Assembly (NCBI GenBank): GCA_963763575.1
Contig: CAVXPD010000019.1
Coordinates: forward strand, 62,001 to 126,000
Reading direction: 5' to 3'
Source: Bog-473 sp963763575
GTDB taxonomy: Bacteria > Actinomycetota > Acidimicrobiia > Acidimicrobiales > RAAP-2
DNA: 64,000 nucleotides
Below the pieces are notes generated by a model. It had not been told where the DNA came from. It ran no database searches and worked only from the letters and a program-made list of their open reading frames with translations. Positions 52,990 through 62,285 of the stretch are shown in pieces. Position 1 is the first letter of the stretch. The number at the start of each line of letters is the position of its first letter. A program made the position numbers and the translations under genes.

Positions 52990-54079
52990 TCAGTCCGGCA
53001 CGACCACTGCGTGCATCGGGGTGTCGAGCGCCCCGTCGGACAATGAGTCGAGCAGCGCGCCCAGGCCGTCGAAGCCCACGACCCGTCGGTCGATGGCGGC
53101 GAACGGAAGCGAGGTGGTCGCCAGCAGCTCGAGCGCGGATTGGTACGCATCGACGTCGACGCCGAGTGCGCCGAGGACCTTGATCTCCTTGTAGACGAGG
53201 AGGTCGGCGTTGAAGCCGGAGGTGATGGGACCGCCGCGTATCCCGGCGACCACGACAGTACCCTCCGGTCTCGCCAGGTGAACCGCTTGTTCAAGGGCGT
53301 CGGGCGCTCTGGCCGTGACGTCGACGACCACGTCGGCGCCGCGGCCAACTGCCTTCCTCAGCGCGCGGACGGGATCTTCTTCGGTGACGTCCACCACGAG
53401 GTCCGCCCCGAACGTCCGTGCCGTCTGCAGGCGGGGGTGGTCGCGGGGCCCCGCTCCCGTCACCAGCACGAAGTCGGCCCCAGCTCGTCGAGCGGCCACC
53501 ACCGAGCACAGGCCGCGGATGCCGGGTCCGAGCACGGCCACCACGTCACCCGGGCCCGTTCCGGGAAGGTGCGCGCCCCAGCGGACACCCGCTCCGAGCG
53601 GGTTGAACAGGGTGGCCGTGATCGGGTCGAGCGATGCGGGCACCTTGAGCAACATGCTGTCGGGACTCAGGTACTGGTACCGCGCGTAACCGCCCCAAAG
53701 ACCCGGGCGCGCGGTCGGCCGGTACGAAGCCGTAGGAGTCGGCGATCCCGTGGTTGCGACAGTGTCGATAGTCGCCTTTGCCACAGCGATCACACTGTCG
53801 GCATGACTGGAACACCTCGACGGCGACGCGGTCGCCGGCAGCCACGCCCCAGCGTTCCGCCGCCAGCTCGCCGATCGACTCGATGATGCCGACGCTCTCG
53901 TGGCCGGGAATGAAGGCGAAACCGCCGAACAGCTCCCCGGAGTACTGCTCGTGATCCGTGCCGCACAGCCCGCAGGCCTCGACGCGCAACAGGGCGTCGT
54001 CATCATTGGTTTCGGGAAGTGCGAACAGGCGACGCTCGAGCGTGCGGGGTGCTTCGAGTACCATCGCGGACACGTCCAC
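52990..54079 (-). CDS. Zinc-dependent alcohol dehydrogenase, one frameshift
   Basis: The N-terminal half (from 54079) shows the catalytic zinc site VEACGLCGTDHEQY and PGHESVG and the structural zinc site CRQCDRCGKGDYRHC. The second half, LWGGYARYQYLSPDSML, VVAVLGPGIRGLCSVVAARR and ADVVVDVTARAPDALEQ, is in another frame. Removing one C from CCCGGG near 53704 restores RPPGLWGGYARYQ-like continuity. The cofactor fold is otherwise complete at about 360 residues. It follows the Baeyer-Villiger monooxygenase by nine bases, so the two act in one operon. Confidence 0.8.
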
Positions 54080-54088
54080 TGGCGTCGC

Positions 54089-55903
54089 CTAAGGACGGAG
54101 CTCGAGCCCGGCGAAGTTCCCTTCGTTGCGCCAGTCAGCGAGGAGTTGGAAGAAGGCCATCGGACCCTTCCCGTAGGAGCTCCCGAGAAAGCCGCCCGCC
54201 GCCGGTTGCCCCTCGTTGTTGTAGTAGCCCGGCGTGCACTGTTCTTGGAACGCTCGGAAATCGCGCGCTGATTCGGCCAGCGTCGCCAGCCATTCGGCTT
54301 CGCCCTCCGCTGTCGCCTCCAGGGTCGTCACGTCCTGCTCGAGCGCGTGACGCACGATGTGGCAGACGTGCCGGCTGGATTCCTCGAGCAAGTGCGGGTA
54401 GTTGACGGTGAAGCCGCCCTGGGTGTGCCCGAGGACGAACATGTTCGGGAAACCGTGCACGTGCATGCCGTGGACCGACCTCATGCCGCCGCGCCAGTGA
54501 TCGGACAGGCGGACTCCCCGCGCCCCGAGCACGTCGTAGCCAGACCGCCGCGTGTAATCGGTGCCCACCTCGAACCCGGTCGCGAAGATCAGGCAATCCA
54601 CCTCGAACTCGTGCTCGCCGACCACCACACCCTTGGCCGTGATCCGGTCGACTCCGCGGCCGTCGGTGTCGACCAGGGTGACGGTCGGCCGATTGAACGC
54701 CTGCAGGTATTCGTCATGGAAGCAGGGACGCTTGCAGAATTGGCGGTACCACGGCTTGAGGGCCTCGGCCGTGGCGGCATCCGTGACGACGGTGTCGACG
54801 CGGGAGCGGATCTCCTCCATCTTGTCGAAGTCGGCCATCTCCAAGACGGCGGCGAGGTCGCCGCTCGCGGCCTCGGGACTCTCGCGGTCACGCAGGCGCG
54901 TGATCAAGCGACCGATGATGTCCGTCCAGCCGTCCATGACGAGGTCCTGTTCGGCCACCCCGCCGGAGGTCAACAGGGTGAAGTTCTCCATGCGCTCCCT
55001 CTGCCAGCCGGGGGCGAGCCCAGCCGCCCAGGAGGTGTCGGTCGGGCGGTTGGCACGCACGTCGATGGAGGAGGGCGTTCGCTGGAAGACGATGAGCTCC
55101 GCCGCCGCAGCAGCCACGTGGGGGACGACTTGGACAGCGGTCGCGCCGGTGCCGATGATGCCGACCCGCTTGTCCCGTAGGCCTTCGAGCTTCCCGCTCG
55201 AGTCGCCGCCGGTGTACCCGTAATCCCAGCGGCTGGTATGGAAGGAATGTCCCCCGAAGGCGTCGATCCCCGCGATCCCTGGGAGCTTCGGCCGGTGTAG
55301 CGGTCCGTTCCCCATCACGAGGAACCGGGCCGACATCCGGTCGCCTCGGTCCGTGTTGATCGTCCATCTTCTGCGTTCGCCGTCCCATTGGACGTCGGTG
55401 ACCTCCGTGGACAGGCAGGCGTGGCGGTAGAGGTCGAAGTGCTCGGCGATGCGATGACAGTGCTCGAGGATCTCGGGGGCGTGCACGTACTTCTCGGAGG
55501 GGACGAAGCCAGTCTCCTCGAGCAGGGGAAGATAGACGTAGGACTCGACGTCGCACTGCGCGCCGGGGTAGCGATTCCAGTACCACGTGCCCCCGAAGTC
55601 ACCGCCCTTCTCGATGATGCGGAAGTCCTCGATCCCGGTCTCGCTCAGGCGGGCCGCGGTGATGAGGCCCGCGAACCCGCCGCCGATGATGGCGACGGTG
55701 ATGTCGTCGCGCAGCGGCGCTCGTTCGACCCGCGCGATGTAGGGGTCCTGGAGGTAGTCGGCGAACGAGCCCGCCATCTCGACGTACTGCGCGTTGCCGT
55801 CGGCCCGGATCCGCTTGTCTCGCTCGAGGCGGTACTTCTCTCGCAGGGCGTCGGAATCGAAATCCGGTGCGGAGGAGACGGGCGGTCGCTGGTCGACGCT
55901 CAT
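54089..55903 (-). CDS. Baeyer-Villiger flavin monooxygenase
   Basis: The 604-residue enzyme would insert oxygen next to a ketone using FAD and NADPH. It shows the FAD site VAIIGGGFAGLITAARLSE (70-88), the Baeyer-Villiger fingerprint FGGHSFHTSRWDYGY (about 210-224), the NADPH site VGIIGTGATAVQVVPHVAAA and a late ATGFEVGTDYTRRSGYDVLG. Full length. The downstream alcohol dehydrogenase could supply the ketone from a secondary alcohol. Substrate unknown; cyclic or steroid-type ketones are typical. Confidence 0.93.
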   Translation of the reverse strand: MSVDQRPPVSSAPDFDSDALREKYRLERDKRIRADGNAQYVEMAGSFADYLQDPYIARVERAPLRDDITVAIIGGGFAGLITAARLSETGIEDFRIIEKGGDFGGTWYWNRYPGAQCDVESYVYLPLLEETGFVPSEKYVHAPEILEHCHRIAEHFDLYRHACLSTEVTDVQWDGERRRWTINTDRGDRMSARFLVMGNGPLHRPKLPGIAGIDAFGGHSFHTSRWDYGYTGGDSSGKLEGLRDKRVGIIGTGATAVQVVPHVAAAAAELIVFQRTPSSIDVRANRPTDTSWAAGLAPGWQRERMENFTLLTSGGVAEQDLVMDGWTDIIGRLITRLRDRESPEAASGDLAAVLEMADFDKMEEIRSRVDTVVTDAATAEALKPWYRQFCKRPCFHDEYLQAFNRPTVTLVDTDGRGVDRITAKGVVVGEHEFEVDCLIFATGFEVGTDYTRRSGYDVLGARGVRLSDHWRGGMRSVHGMHVHGFPNMFVLGHTQGGFTVNYPHLLEESSRHVCHIVRHALEQDVTTLEATAEGEAEWLATLAESARDFRAFQEQCTPGYYNNEGQPAAGGFLGSSYGKGPMAFFQLLADWRNEGNFAGLELRP

Positions 55904-55971
55904 ATGGAGGACGAGCGTACCAACGTGACGAAACGTCGACCTGGGGCCCGACTCGTGGTCGGGAAGCCGGC

Positions 55972-57459
55972 TCAGCCCTGATCGCTCTCTCCAAGGCCGC
56001 CGAAGTCGCCGGGACCGCCGCCGTGGTCGTGTCCGTGGCCGTGACTAGTGGGCGGCCCCACCGACGGTGTCGGCGCAGTCGGCGGCGCGATGGTCGTCGG
56101 GGTCGTGGTGGTCGGGATCGTGGCCCCCGTGGGGCCCAGGACGTCTACGACGTCTTGGTACTGCGCGTCGGTGATCCCGCCGCCGGCGAGGAGCACTTCC
56201 GCCAGTGCGACGGTCTGATCCGCCGCCGCTTGGCGGTCTGGTCCGGGTCTCTGCGCAGCGGTCGCGTCCAGAGCCGCGGCCAGCGCTCCGTCACCGGGCC
56301 GCCCGGCGTCGGCGAGCGACGACGCGAGCTGACGGATGGAGGTGACCTCCGGGTCCGTGCTGGGCACGTGTCCCTGGTTCGCCTCGCGACCGCTGGTGGT
56401 GGGGTGCGAGGTCGCCCCCGACCGGGCTGCCGGGGGCGGGTTGCGGTCTGCGAGGAACACGACGAGCAGCCCGACGGAGGCCAAGGCGGCGAGCGCAGCC
56501 AGGACCAACCACAGTCGCCGGCGGCGCGGCCGCGGGGCGCGCTGCAACCTCGGCGCCCGGCTGCGAAGAACTGCGGTTCCGCCGCGAGCAGACGTCCCGT
56601 CGGGCGGTAACTCGGTGGCCGGCGTCACAGGTAGAGACGCGACCAACAACGGGGCGGTGCGAGCCAGTCGTTCCGGTGACCGCAGCGCTGCGATCATGGC
56701 GTCAGCCGAGCCGAAACGATCCCTCGGGTCAGGGGCGAGCGCACGGGCCGCGACGTGACGCAGGGACCCAGGGATCTCGGGACCCGGCTCGGCGCCAGGG
56801 ACGACCCGCCGACCGGTGAGGGCCTCGACCATCACGGCTCCGACTGCGTACAGGTCGGACTGGATCATTGCGGCATCGCCCGAGCGTCGTTCGGGGGCGA
56901 GGTAGCCCGGCGTGCCCAGGACGACGCCGGTCATCGTCAGGTCTTGTGAGAGCGAATGGGACGTAGCCCGGCTGTCGAAGCTCTTGGCGATGCCGAAGTC
57001 GGTGAGCTTGGCGTGCCCGTCCTCCTTGAGGAGGATGTTGCTCGGCTTGATATCGCGATGGAGCACGCCGAATTTGTGGGCGGCGCCCAGGGCGGCGAGC
57101 GTCTCTGTGACGACCGGCACGAGCCGCGCCGGCGGCACCGGCCCCTGGGCAATCTGGTCGCGCAGGGTCCACCCGGGGAGCCGTTCCATCACGAGATAGG
57201 ACGAGGTACCTTCCTCTCCGTAGTCGAGCACCGCGACGATGTTGGGGTGTACGAGCCGAGCGGCGATGCGCGCCTCCTGTTGGAAACGCGTGTGCATGCC
57301 GGGGAGCGCTTCCGTCTCGGGGCGAAGGATCTTGACGGCGACCTGGCGTTCGAGCCGCTCGTCGAACGCGTCGAAGACCCGGGCCATGCCACCTTCCCCC
57401 AGCAGCCCCTCGAGGCGGTACCGGCCTCCGATCATCCCGATGACCGCGCGCGACTCCAC
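55972..57459 (-). CDS. PknB-type Ser/Thr protein kinase, membrane-anchored
   Basis: The 495-residue kinase shows Gly loop LGEGGMARVFDAFD, K43 (VAVKIL), HRD D136 (LHRDIKPSN), DFG 154-156 and APE 188-190. A basic linker leads to one membrane helix at about 316-336. The exterior 160 residues are not PASTA repeats and end in a His/Gly tail (SHGHGHDHGGGPGDFGGLG). I chose GTG 57459; ATG 57435 also works. The longer open frame to 58428 is antisense-type shadow over the MBL gene. Confidence 0.9.
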   Translation of the reverse strand: MESRAVIGMIGGRYRLEGLLGEGGMARVFDAFDERLERQVAVKILRPETEALPGMHTRFQQEARIAARLVHPNIVAVLDYGEEGTSSYLVMERLPGWTLRDQIAQGPVPPARLVPVVTETLAALGAAHKFGVLHRDIKPSNILLKEDGHAKLTDFGIAKSFDSRATSHSLSQDLTMTGVVLGTPGYLAPERRSGDAAMIQSDLYAVGAVMVEALTGRRVVPGAEPGPEIPGSLRHVAARALAPDPRDRFGSADAMIAALRSPERLARTAPLLVASLPVTPATELPPDGTSARGGTAVLRSRAPRLQRAPRPRRRRLWLVLAALAALASVGLLVVFLADRNPPPAARSGATSHPTTSGREANQGHVPSTDPEVTSIRQLASSLADAGRPGDGALAAALDATAAQRPGPDRQAAADQTVALAEVLLAGGGITDAQYQDVVDVLGPTGATIPTTTTPTTIAPPTAPTPSVGPPTSHGHGHDHGGGPGDFGGLGESDQG

Positions 57460-57536
57460 TCCAGTGTTGTACCCCGCTTGTCGGCGCCCAGTCCTGCGGC
57501 TGGTCCCCTCGCAGGTCGGGCGCTCGGCGGTTCGGT

Positions 57537-58497
57537 TCAGGGCTGGCCCGGGACGTCGGTCGCGTGTCCCGCGAGGACCGCCATGTCGCCCAAGACGGTC
57601 ATCAGGTCCGGTCCGACCCCGGCGCCGAAATCCCGGTACAGCGCATGGATGTTGGCCACGACCCGCTCCGGTTCGCCCCACTCCGCGTACGGCCCGAGGT
57701 CGATGTCCCGGGCCGCGTCTAAGGCGGACATTGCCTGGTCGAAGCGCGTCCTGGCCTCGACGCTGAGGAATTCGAGGTAGGCCTTGAGCTCGCCGACCGC
57801 GGCGGGAGTGGCGAGCCGGCCGTGTCCCGGCACCACGACGCTCGGCTGGAGTTCGAGGATGCGGTCGCAGGCACGGATCCAGTTGACCACCGGCCCCGCC
57901 CAGACGATGGGGTGGCCGCCGTGGAAGAGGATGTCCCCGGTGAAGACGATCCCCGCATCGGGGACGTGCACCACCACGTCGCCGGCGGTGTGCGCGGGAC
58001 CCACCTCGAGGAGGCTCACGGTCCGGTCTCCTACCTGAAGGTCGAGACGCCCCGAAAAGGTCTTGGAGGGGAGCGCAGTCGCGATCCCCTCGAAGGAGAA
58101 CGGAGCGAAGATCCGTGAGACGAACTCTCCGGCGGGGCCGAGCGATGGCGCCGATCGCATCAGTGCCGCCATGGCGGAGGGAGGAAGCGCGGCCATCTCT
58201 TCGGCACAGCGGGCGGACGCCACGATCTCGGAGTCGGCAACCAACGCATTGCCATAACAGTGGTCGCCGTTGGCGTGCGTGTTCACAACGGTGCCGATGC
58301 GGTTGGCGGCCGGCGTGACCTTCTTCATCGCGTCCAGCATCTCCGCGGTGAGGCGGGCGTCGAACAGCGTGTCCACAAGGAGGGATTCGTCGCCGTCGGC
58401 GAGTAAGCCGGCGTTCGACCACCCCCATCCGCCGTCGGGCTGGAGGTACGCCCAGACACCGTCCGCGACTTCGTGTAGGCCCCGTGTGTACGTCACG
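57537..58497 (-). CDS. MBL-fold metallo-hydrolase
   Basis: The 319-residue protein shows the metal motif NTHANGDHCYGNAL (H74, N76, D78, H79; the usual second His is Asn), VGPAHTAGDVVVHVPDAGIV and VVVPGHGRLATPAAVGE. This variant is seen in a subgroup of MBL hydrolases with mixed activities. GTG 58497 is taken, since upstream residues to 58772 are low-complexity. It precedes the kinase gene by 77 bases on the same strand. Confidence 0.85.
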
Positions 58498-58857
58498 GTC
58501 AGGACGGGTCCGAGAAATCGGCCGACAGGATCAAGGTGCGCTCCACAGTACGGTGCCACATGGCGACGCTCCCCAGCTTCGGTGGGGCGACCCCCGGCGT
58601 CAAGGACTTCAGATCCGACCGAGCCGAGCGGCCCGGTTCTCGAATGATCGGTCGACGCTGTGGGCGTTCCGTGGTCGTGCTCGTCGGAGCGCGCACGGGC
58701 GGACGCGGCTTCGTTGATCATTGTGAAGACTTGATGAACTCGGCCTTTCAGCTGCGGGTTTGAAACGCGCACCGAACGGGCCGTGTGATATGCACCTCCC
58801 GTCCCTCACCGGTTTCGGGCGGCGGCCGCTCGACGAGATCTCACAGGAGACGTCCAC
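58498..58857. other. Divergent promoter region
   Basis: The gap separates the MBL gene and glnA, which point away from each other. CAGGAG (58849-58854) is the glnA ribosome site. The stretch just upstream of glnA (58780-58800) is relatively AT-rich and may hold its promoter; no GlnR-type site could be assigned with confidence. Confidence 0.4.
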
Positions 58858-60282
58858 ATGCAAGAGCGCAGCCCAGCCGAGGTCGTCCGCCTCGTAAAGG
58901 ACGAGGGGATCGAGGTTGTCGATCTCCGGTTCTGCGACCTCCCCGGACTCATGCAGCACTTCTCCATCCCGTCCCACGGGCTGACCGAGGACGGGTTCAG
59001 CGAGGGCTACGGCTTCGACGGTTCGTCCATCCGCGGGTTCCAGCAGATCCACGAGTCGGACATGATCCTGCTGCCCGATTCGAACACTGCCGTAATCGAT
59101 CCCTTCCGTCAGCACAAGACGCTCAACTTGAACTGCTTCGTCCACGACCCCCTGACACTCGATCCGTACAGCCGCGATCCTCGGCATGTCGCGCGGAAAG
59201 CGGAGGCCTACGTGAAGTCCTCGGGGGTGGCAGACACGTCGTATTTTGGGCCGGAGGCCGAGTTCTTCGTCTTCAACGACGTGCAGTTCCATCAGGATCA
59301 GCACTCGGCGTCCTACAGCGTCGACTCGGTGGAGGGCATCTGGAATTCAGGAACTGACGAAGGTCCGAACCTCGGGCACAAGCCCCGGTACAAGGAGGGC
59401 TACTTCCCGGTCCCGCCGATGGACCACTACCAGGACCTCCGCTCGGAGATGATCCTGACCATGGAGAGGCTCGGGATCGAGATCGAGGTGCAACACCACG
59501 AAGTCGGTACGGCCGGCCAGGCCGAGATCGACATGCGTTTCGACACCCTTCTCAAGATGGCCGACAAGCTGATGCTCTACAAGTACGTCGTCAAGAGCGT
59601 GGCGAACCAAGCCGACCTGACGGCCACCTTCATGCCCAAGCCTCTCTTCGACGACAACGGATCGGGGATGCACGTCCACTCCTCCCTTTGGAACGGTGGC
59701 GAGCCGCTGTTCCACCAAGAAGGTACCTACGCGAACCTGTCGGACGTCGGACGTTGGTACATCGGGGGGATCCTCAGCCACGCACCATCGGTGCTGGCGT
59801 TCGCCGCGCCCACGACCAACTCTTACCGGCGGCTCGTCCCGGGTTTCGAGGCACCGGTGAATCTCGTGTACTCGCAGCGCAACCGCTCGGCCGCCTGCCG
59901 GATCCCCGTCTACTCGCCGAGCCCCAAGGCGAAGCGCGTGGAGTTCCGTTGCCCGGACCCGTCGTCAAACCCGTACCTCACGTTCTCGGCCATTCTCATG
60001 GCGGGACTCGACGGTGTCATGAACATGGTCGAGCCCCCTGCTCCGGTGGACCAGGACCTGTTCGACCTGCCGTCCGAGGAGCTGGCCAAGATCGGCCACG
60101 TCCCCGCGTCGCTCGACGAGGCTTTGAACTGCCTCGAGGAGGATCACGAGTACCTCAAGGCAGGCGGAGTCTTCACCGATGACCTCATCGAGACCTGGGT
60201 CGACTACAAGCGCACGAGCGAGATCGACTCCGTGCGCTTACGGCCGCATCCGTGGGAGTTCATGCTCTACTACGACATCTAG
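58858..60282 (+). CDS. glnA: Type I glutamine synthetase with Phe at the adenylylation position
   Basis: The 474-residue enzyme makes glutamine from glutamate, ammonia and ATP. Metal and substrate blocks are intact: YFGPEAEFFVFNDVQFHQDQ, GTAGQAEIDMRFDTLL, FDDNGSGMHVHSSLWNGG, PGFEAPVNLVYSQRNRSAAC and EFRCPDPSSNPYLTFSA. Length and insertions fit the GS-I beta group normally adenylylated by GlnE on Tyr in LYDLPPEE. Here residue 402 is Phe (LFDLPSEE; codon TTC at 60061-60063), so this switch appears lost. CAGGAG six bases before the ATG supports the start. Confidence 0.95.
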   Translation: MQERSPAEVVRLVKDEGIEVVDLRFCDLPGLMQHFSIPSHGLTEDGFSEGYGFDGSSIRGFQQIHESDMILLPDSNTAVIDPFRQHKTLNLNCFVHDPLTLDPYSRDPRHVARKAEAYVKSSGVADTSYFGPEAEFFVFNDVQFHQDQHSASYSVDSVEGIWNSGTDEGPNLGHKPRYKEGYFPVPPMDHYQDLRSEMILTMERLGIEIEVQHHEVGTAGQAEIDMRFDTLLKMADKLMLYKYVVKSVANQADLTATFMPKPLFDDNGSGMHVHSSLWNGGEPLFHQEGTYANLSDVGRWYIGGILSHAPSVLAFAAPTTNSYRRLVPGFEAPVNLVYSQRNRSAACRIPVYSPSPKAKRVEFRCPDPSSNPYLTFSAILMAGLDGVMNMVEPPAPVDQDLFDLPSEELAKIGHVPASLDEALNCLEEDHEYLKAGGVFTDDLIETWVDYKRTSEIDSVRLRPHPWEFMLYYDI

Positions 60283-60571
60283 ATCATCCATTCGGGGGGT
60301 TCGGCGGTTTGACCCGGGCGTCTGTTGGCCGGTTGCTTCGTTGTGACACGCCAATGACACAGGGCTGTCTGGATGGCGGCCGGGGCCCGGTCGTCGTCGA
60401 CGGCCACAGATGGCTGTAGGTGTCGAGCGTGCACCCGAAGACCGGGCTAATGACAAGTTTCGCCGTTGGGTCCCGGCGCCGAGGTTGCCAGGAGACCCCA
60501 CCCTTTCCTGTCCGGAGAACGGGCGCACCTTCGCTGTACGCAGTAGGTGTCGAGCCGGTGTACGGCGACGC

Positions 60572-61018
60572 TTACATGCCTGGGGTCTGGCGGTCTCCAT
60601 ACGGAGGAATGTGAAATTTCTCTGGATGTTCGTCCACGTACTGGTCACGGAGATAGTCGAACTCCCACGGAAAATAGCGTCCCAGTCTCGATGCAGTTTC
60701 ATCCCAATCGGGACCAGCGCACTGGTCGCATATCCGTTCGACGGCCTGTCGCAGCGCATCAAGCGACCATTTCCGCATAAGGACCAGGCCGCTCCCAACC
60801 AAAAGGTCGACTCCGTTAGAAGAGGCGAGATCCAAGTGCGAGATTCCCGCCAACTGGCTCTTGTCCCCGTCGGGAAATTGTTCCGCTAGCCACGACGGTG
60901 AACATGCCAAACAATTGAATGAGTCTGACGCGCCCTGATCAGATCCGATCCAGAGCATGATCCGGACCCCGAAATGTGCGGGATCTGCCGGCTCGGCGTT
61001 TGGCCCGTTCGGCCACAT
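60572..61018 (-). CDS. Imm8-like immunity protein
   Basis: The 148-residue protein matches the polymorphic-toxin immunity family Imm8: FGVRIMLWIGSDQGASDSFN, LACSPSWLAEQFPDG, KWSLDALRQAVERICDQCAG and GRYFPWEFDYLRDQYVDEHP. The ATG at 61018 gives a start just before the conserved block. No toxin gene is seen on either side, so it may be an orphan acquired against neighbours' toxins. The open frame continues upstream without homology. Confidence 0.65.
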   Translation of the reverse strand: MWPNGPNAEPADPAHFGVRIMLWIGSDQGASDSFNCLACSPSWLAEQFPDGDKSQLAGISHLDLASSNGVDLLVGSGLVLMRKWSLDALRQAVERICDQCAGPDWDETASRLGRYFPWEFDYLRDQYVDEHPEKFHIPPYGDRQTPGM

Positions 61019-61292
61019 CGGTTTCAGTAGGTTGACCACCGGTCGCACTCCGATATCGTCGCGCTGCGCCCTCCCTTCCCGAAAGTTGGACCCGCACGCC
61101 GGTCCGGCATACCGGGCAACCCCCGCGTCGACTGTTTTCGATGCGTTGCGAAGGCTTCTCGCCAGAGCGATCACCGTGTCCTTGGTTCGCTCACAGACGG
61201 GCCCACTGGCAAGTGCTATGACGTTGCGGCATTGTCCTGGCGACGGCCCTGCCAGGTCTGTCCCCACCGGCCCCGAGAGGTGTTGTCGACCC

Positions 61293-62120
61293 ATGGTCAC
61301 GCTCCGTCGACGCAAGTTCATCTGGTGGATCGGCGGCGCAGTGATGTTCATCGTCGTTCTGGCCGTCGCAGGCCCGTTCGTCTACATCCACTTCATCGAG
61401 GGCCCTGCTCCCGCCAAGCTCGAATTGCCGACGGTTCACGCCTCGACTTCGGCACCCGGCGGCACCATCCCGGCCGCCTCGTTGTCGGCCGTCAGCGGCA
61501 GCTGGAATGTCGGACCCGGCTCGCAGGCCGGATACCGGGTACAAGAGACTCTCCTGGGCCAGAACTCGACGGCCGTCGGGCGGACCAGCAAGATCTGGGG
61601 ATCGATGACCATCGGGGACATGTCGGTGTCAAAGGGCTCGTTCACCGCCGACATGGCCAGTGTCCTGAGCGACCAGAGCGAGCGCAATGCACAGTTCGAC
61701 GGCCGGATCATGGATGTCGACCAGTACCCCACCGCCACGCTGATCCTGACGAAATCCATTCCGCTGGGAACACTCCCGTCAGTCGGCACCACGAGGCCGT
61801 ATACGGCCCAGGCCATCCTGACCATGCACGGAGAGTCCAAGGTCGTGACCGTCACCGTCACGGCAGAGCGCATCGGTTCGGGGATCGACGTCCTGGCTGA
61901 CCTGCCCATCACGTTCAGCGACTGGAACATCGCCAACCCAAGTATAGGTGGATTCGTCACGACCGCTAATAGCGGCACACTCGAGGTTCTGCTCCATCTG
62001 ACGAAGGGTGCGGGCAACGCTCCATCGACAGCGTCCGGTAATACCTCTGGTGGAGGCGTGGGCGGCCCGGTGACTGTGCCGAGCACCACTGTGCCGCCGC
62101 TGGCAGTACCCTCCCGCTGA
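61293..62120 (+). CDS. YceI-family membrane-anchored lipid-binding protein
   Basis: The 275-residue protein has a basic N-terminus, one membrane segment (FIWWIGGAVMFIVVLAVAGP, 9-28), then a lipocalin-like YceI domain: GSWNVGPGSQAGYRVQETLL, MSVSKGSFTADMASVLSDQS, FDGRIMDVDQYPTATLILTK and TMHGESKVVTVTVTAER. The tail is Gly/Thr/Pro-rich. YceI proteins bind isoprenoid-type lipids. The start at ATG 61293 follows GAGAGGTG. Confidence 0.87.
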   Translation: MVTLRRRKFIWWIGGAVMFIVVLAVAGPFVYIHFIEGPAPAKLELPTVHASTSAPGGTIPAASLSAVSGSWNVGPGSQAGYRVQETLLGQNSTAVGRTSKIWGSMTIGDMSVSKGSFTADMASVLSDQSERNAQFDGRIMDVDQYPTATLILTKSIPLGTLPSVGTTRPYTAQAILTMHGESKVVTVTVTAERIGSGIDVLADLPITFSDWNIANPSIGGFVTTANSGTLEVLLHLTKGAGNAPSTASGNTSGGGVGGPVTVPSTTVPPLAVPSR

Positions 62121-62285
62121 ACATCATGTCAGGAGCGAGACATCTCGACACGGCCGATCACTCCCGTCTGAGACACACCAAGGGTCCCGACATGATCGGC
62201 CGGGCGGTGCGCGCTACGCACCCGAGGGGAATCGGCTCATCTCGCACCCGGTCCGTTCGTGTGCACACCGCGCGATTGCGGTTGG

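Noticed and set aside
57460..58428. N-terminal extension of the kinase frame to 818 codons
   Set aside because: The extra residues are Arg/Gly-rich and overlap the MBL gene on the same strand in another frame; the MBL frame has the conserved motifs.
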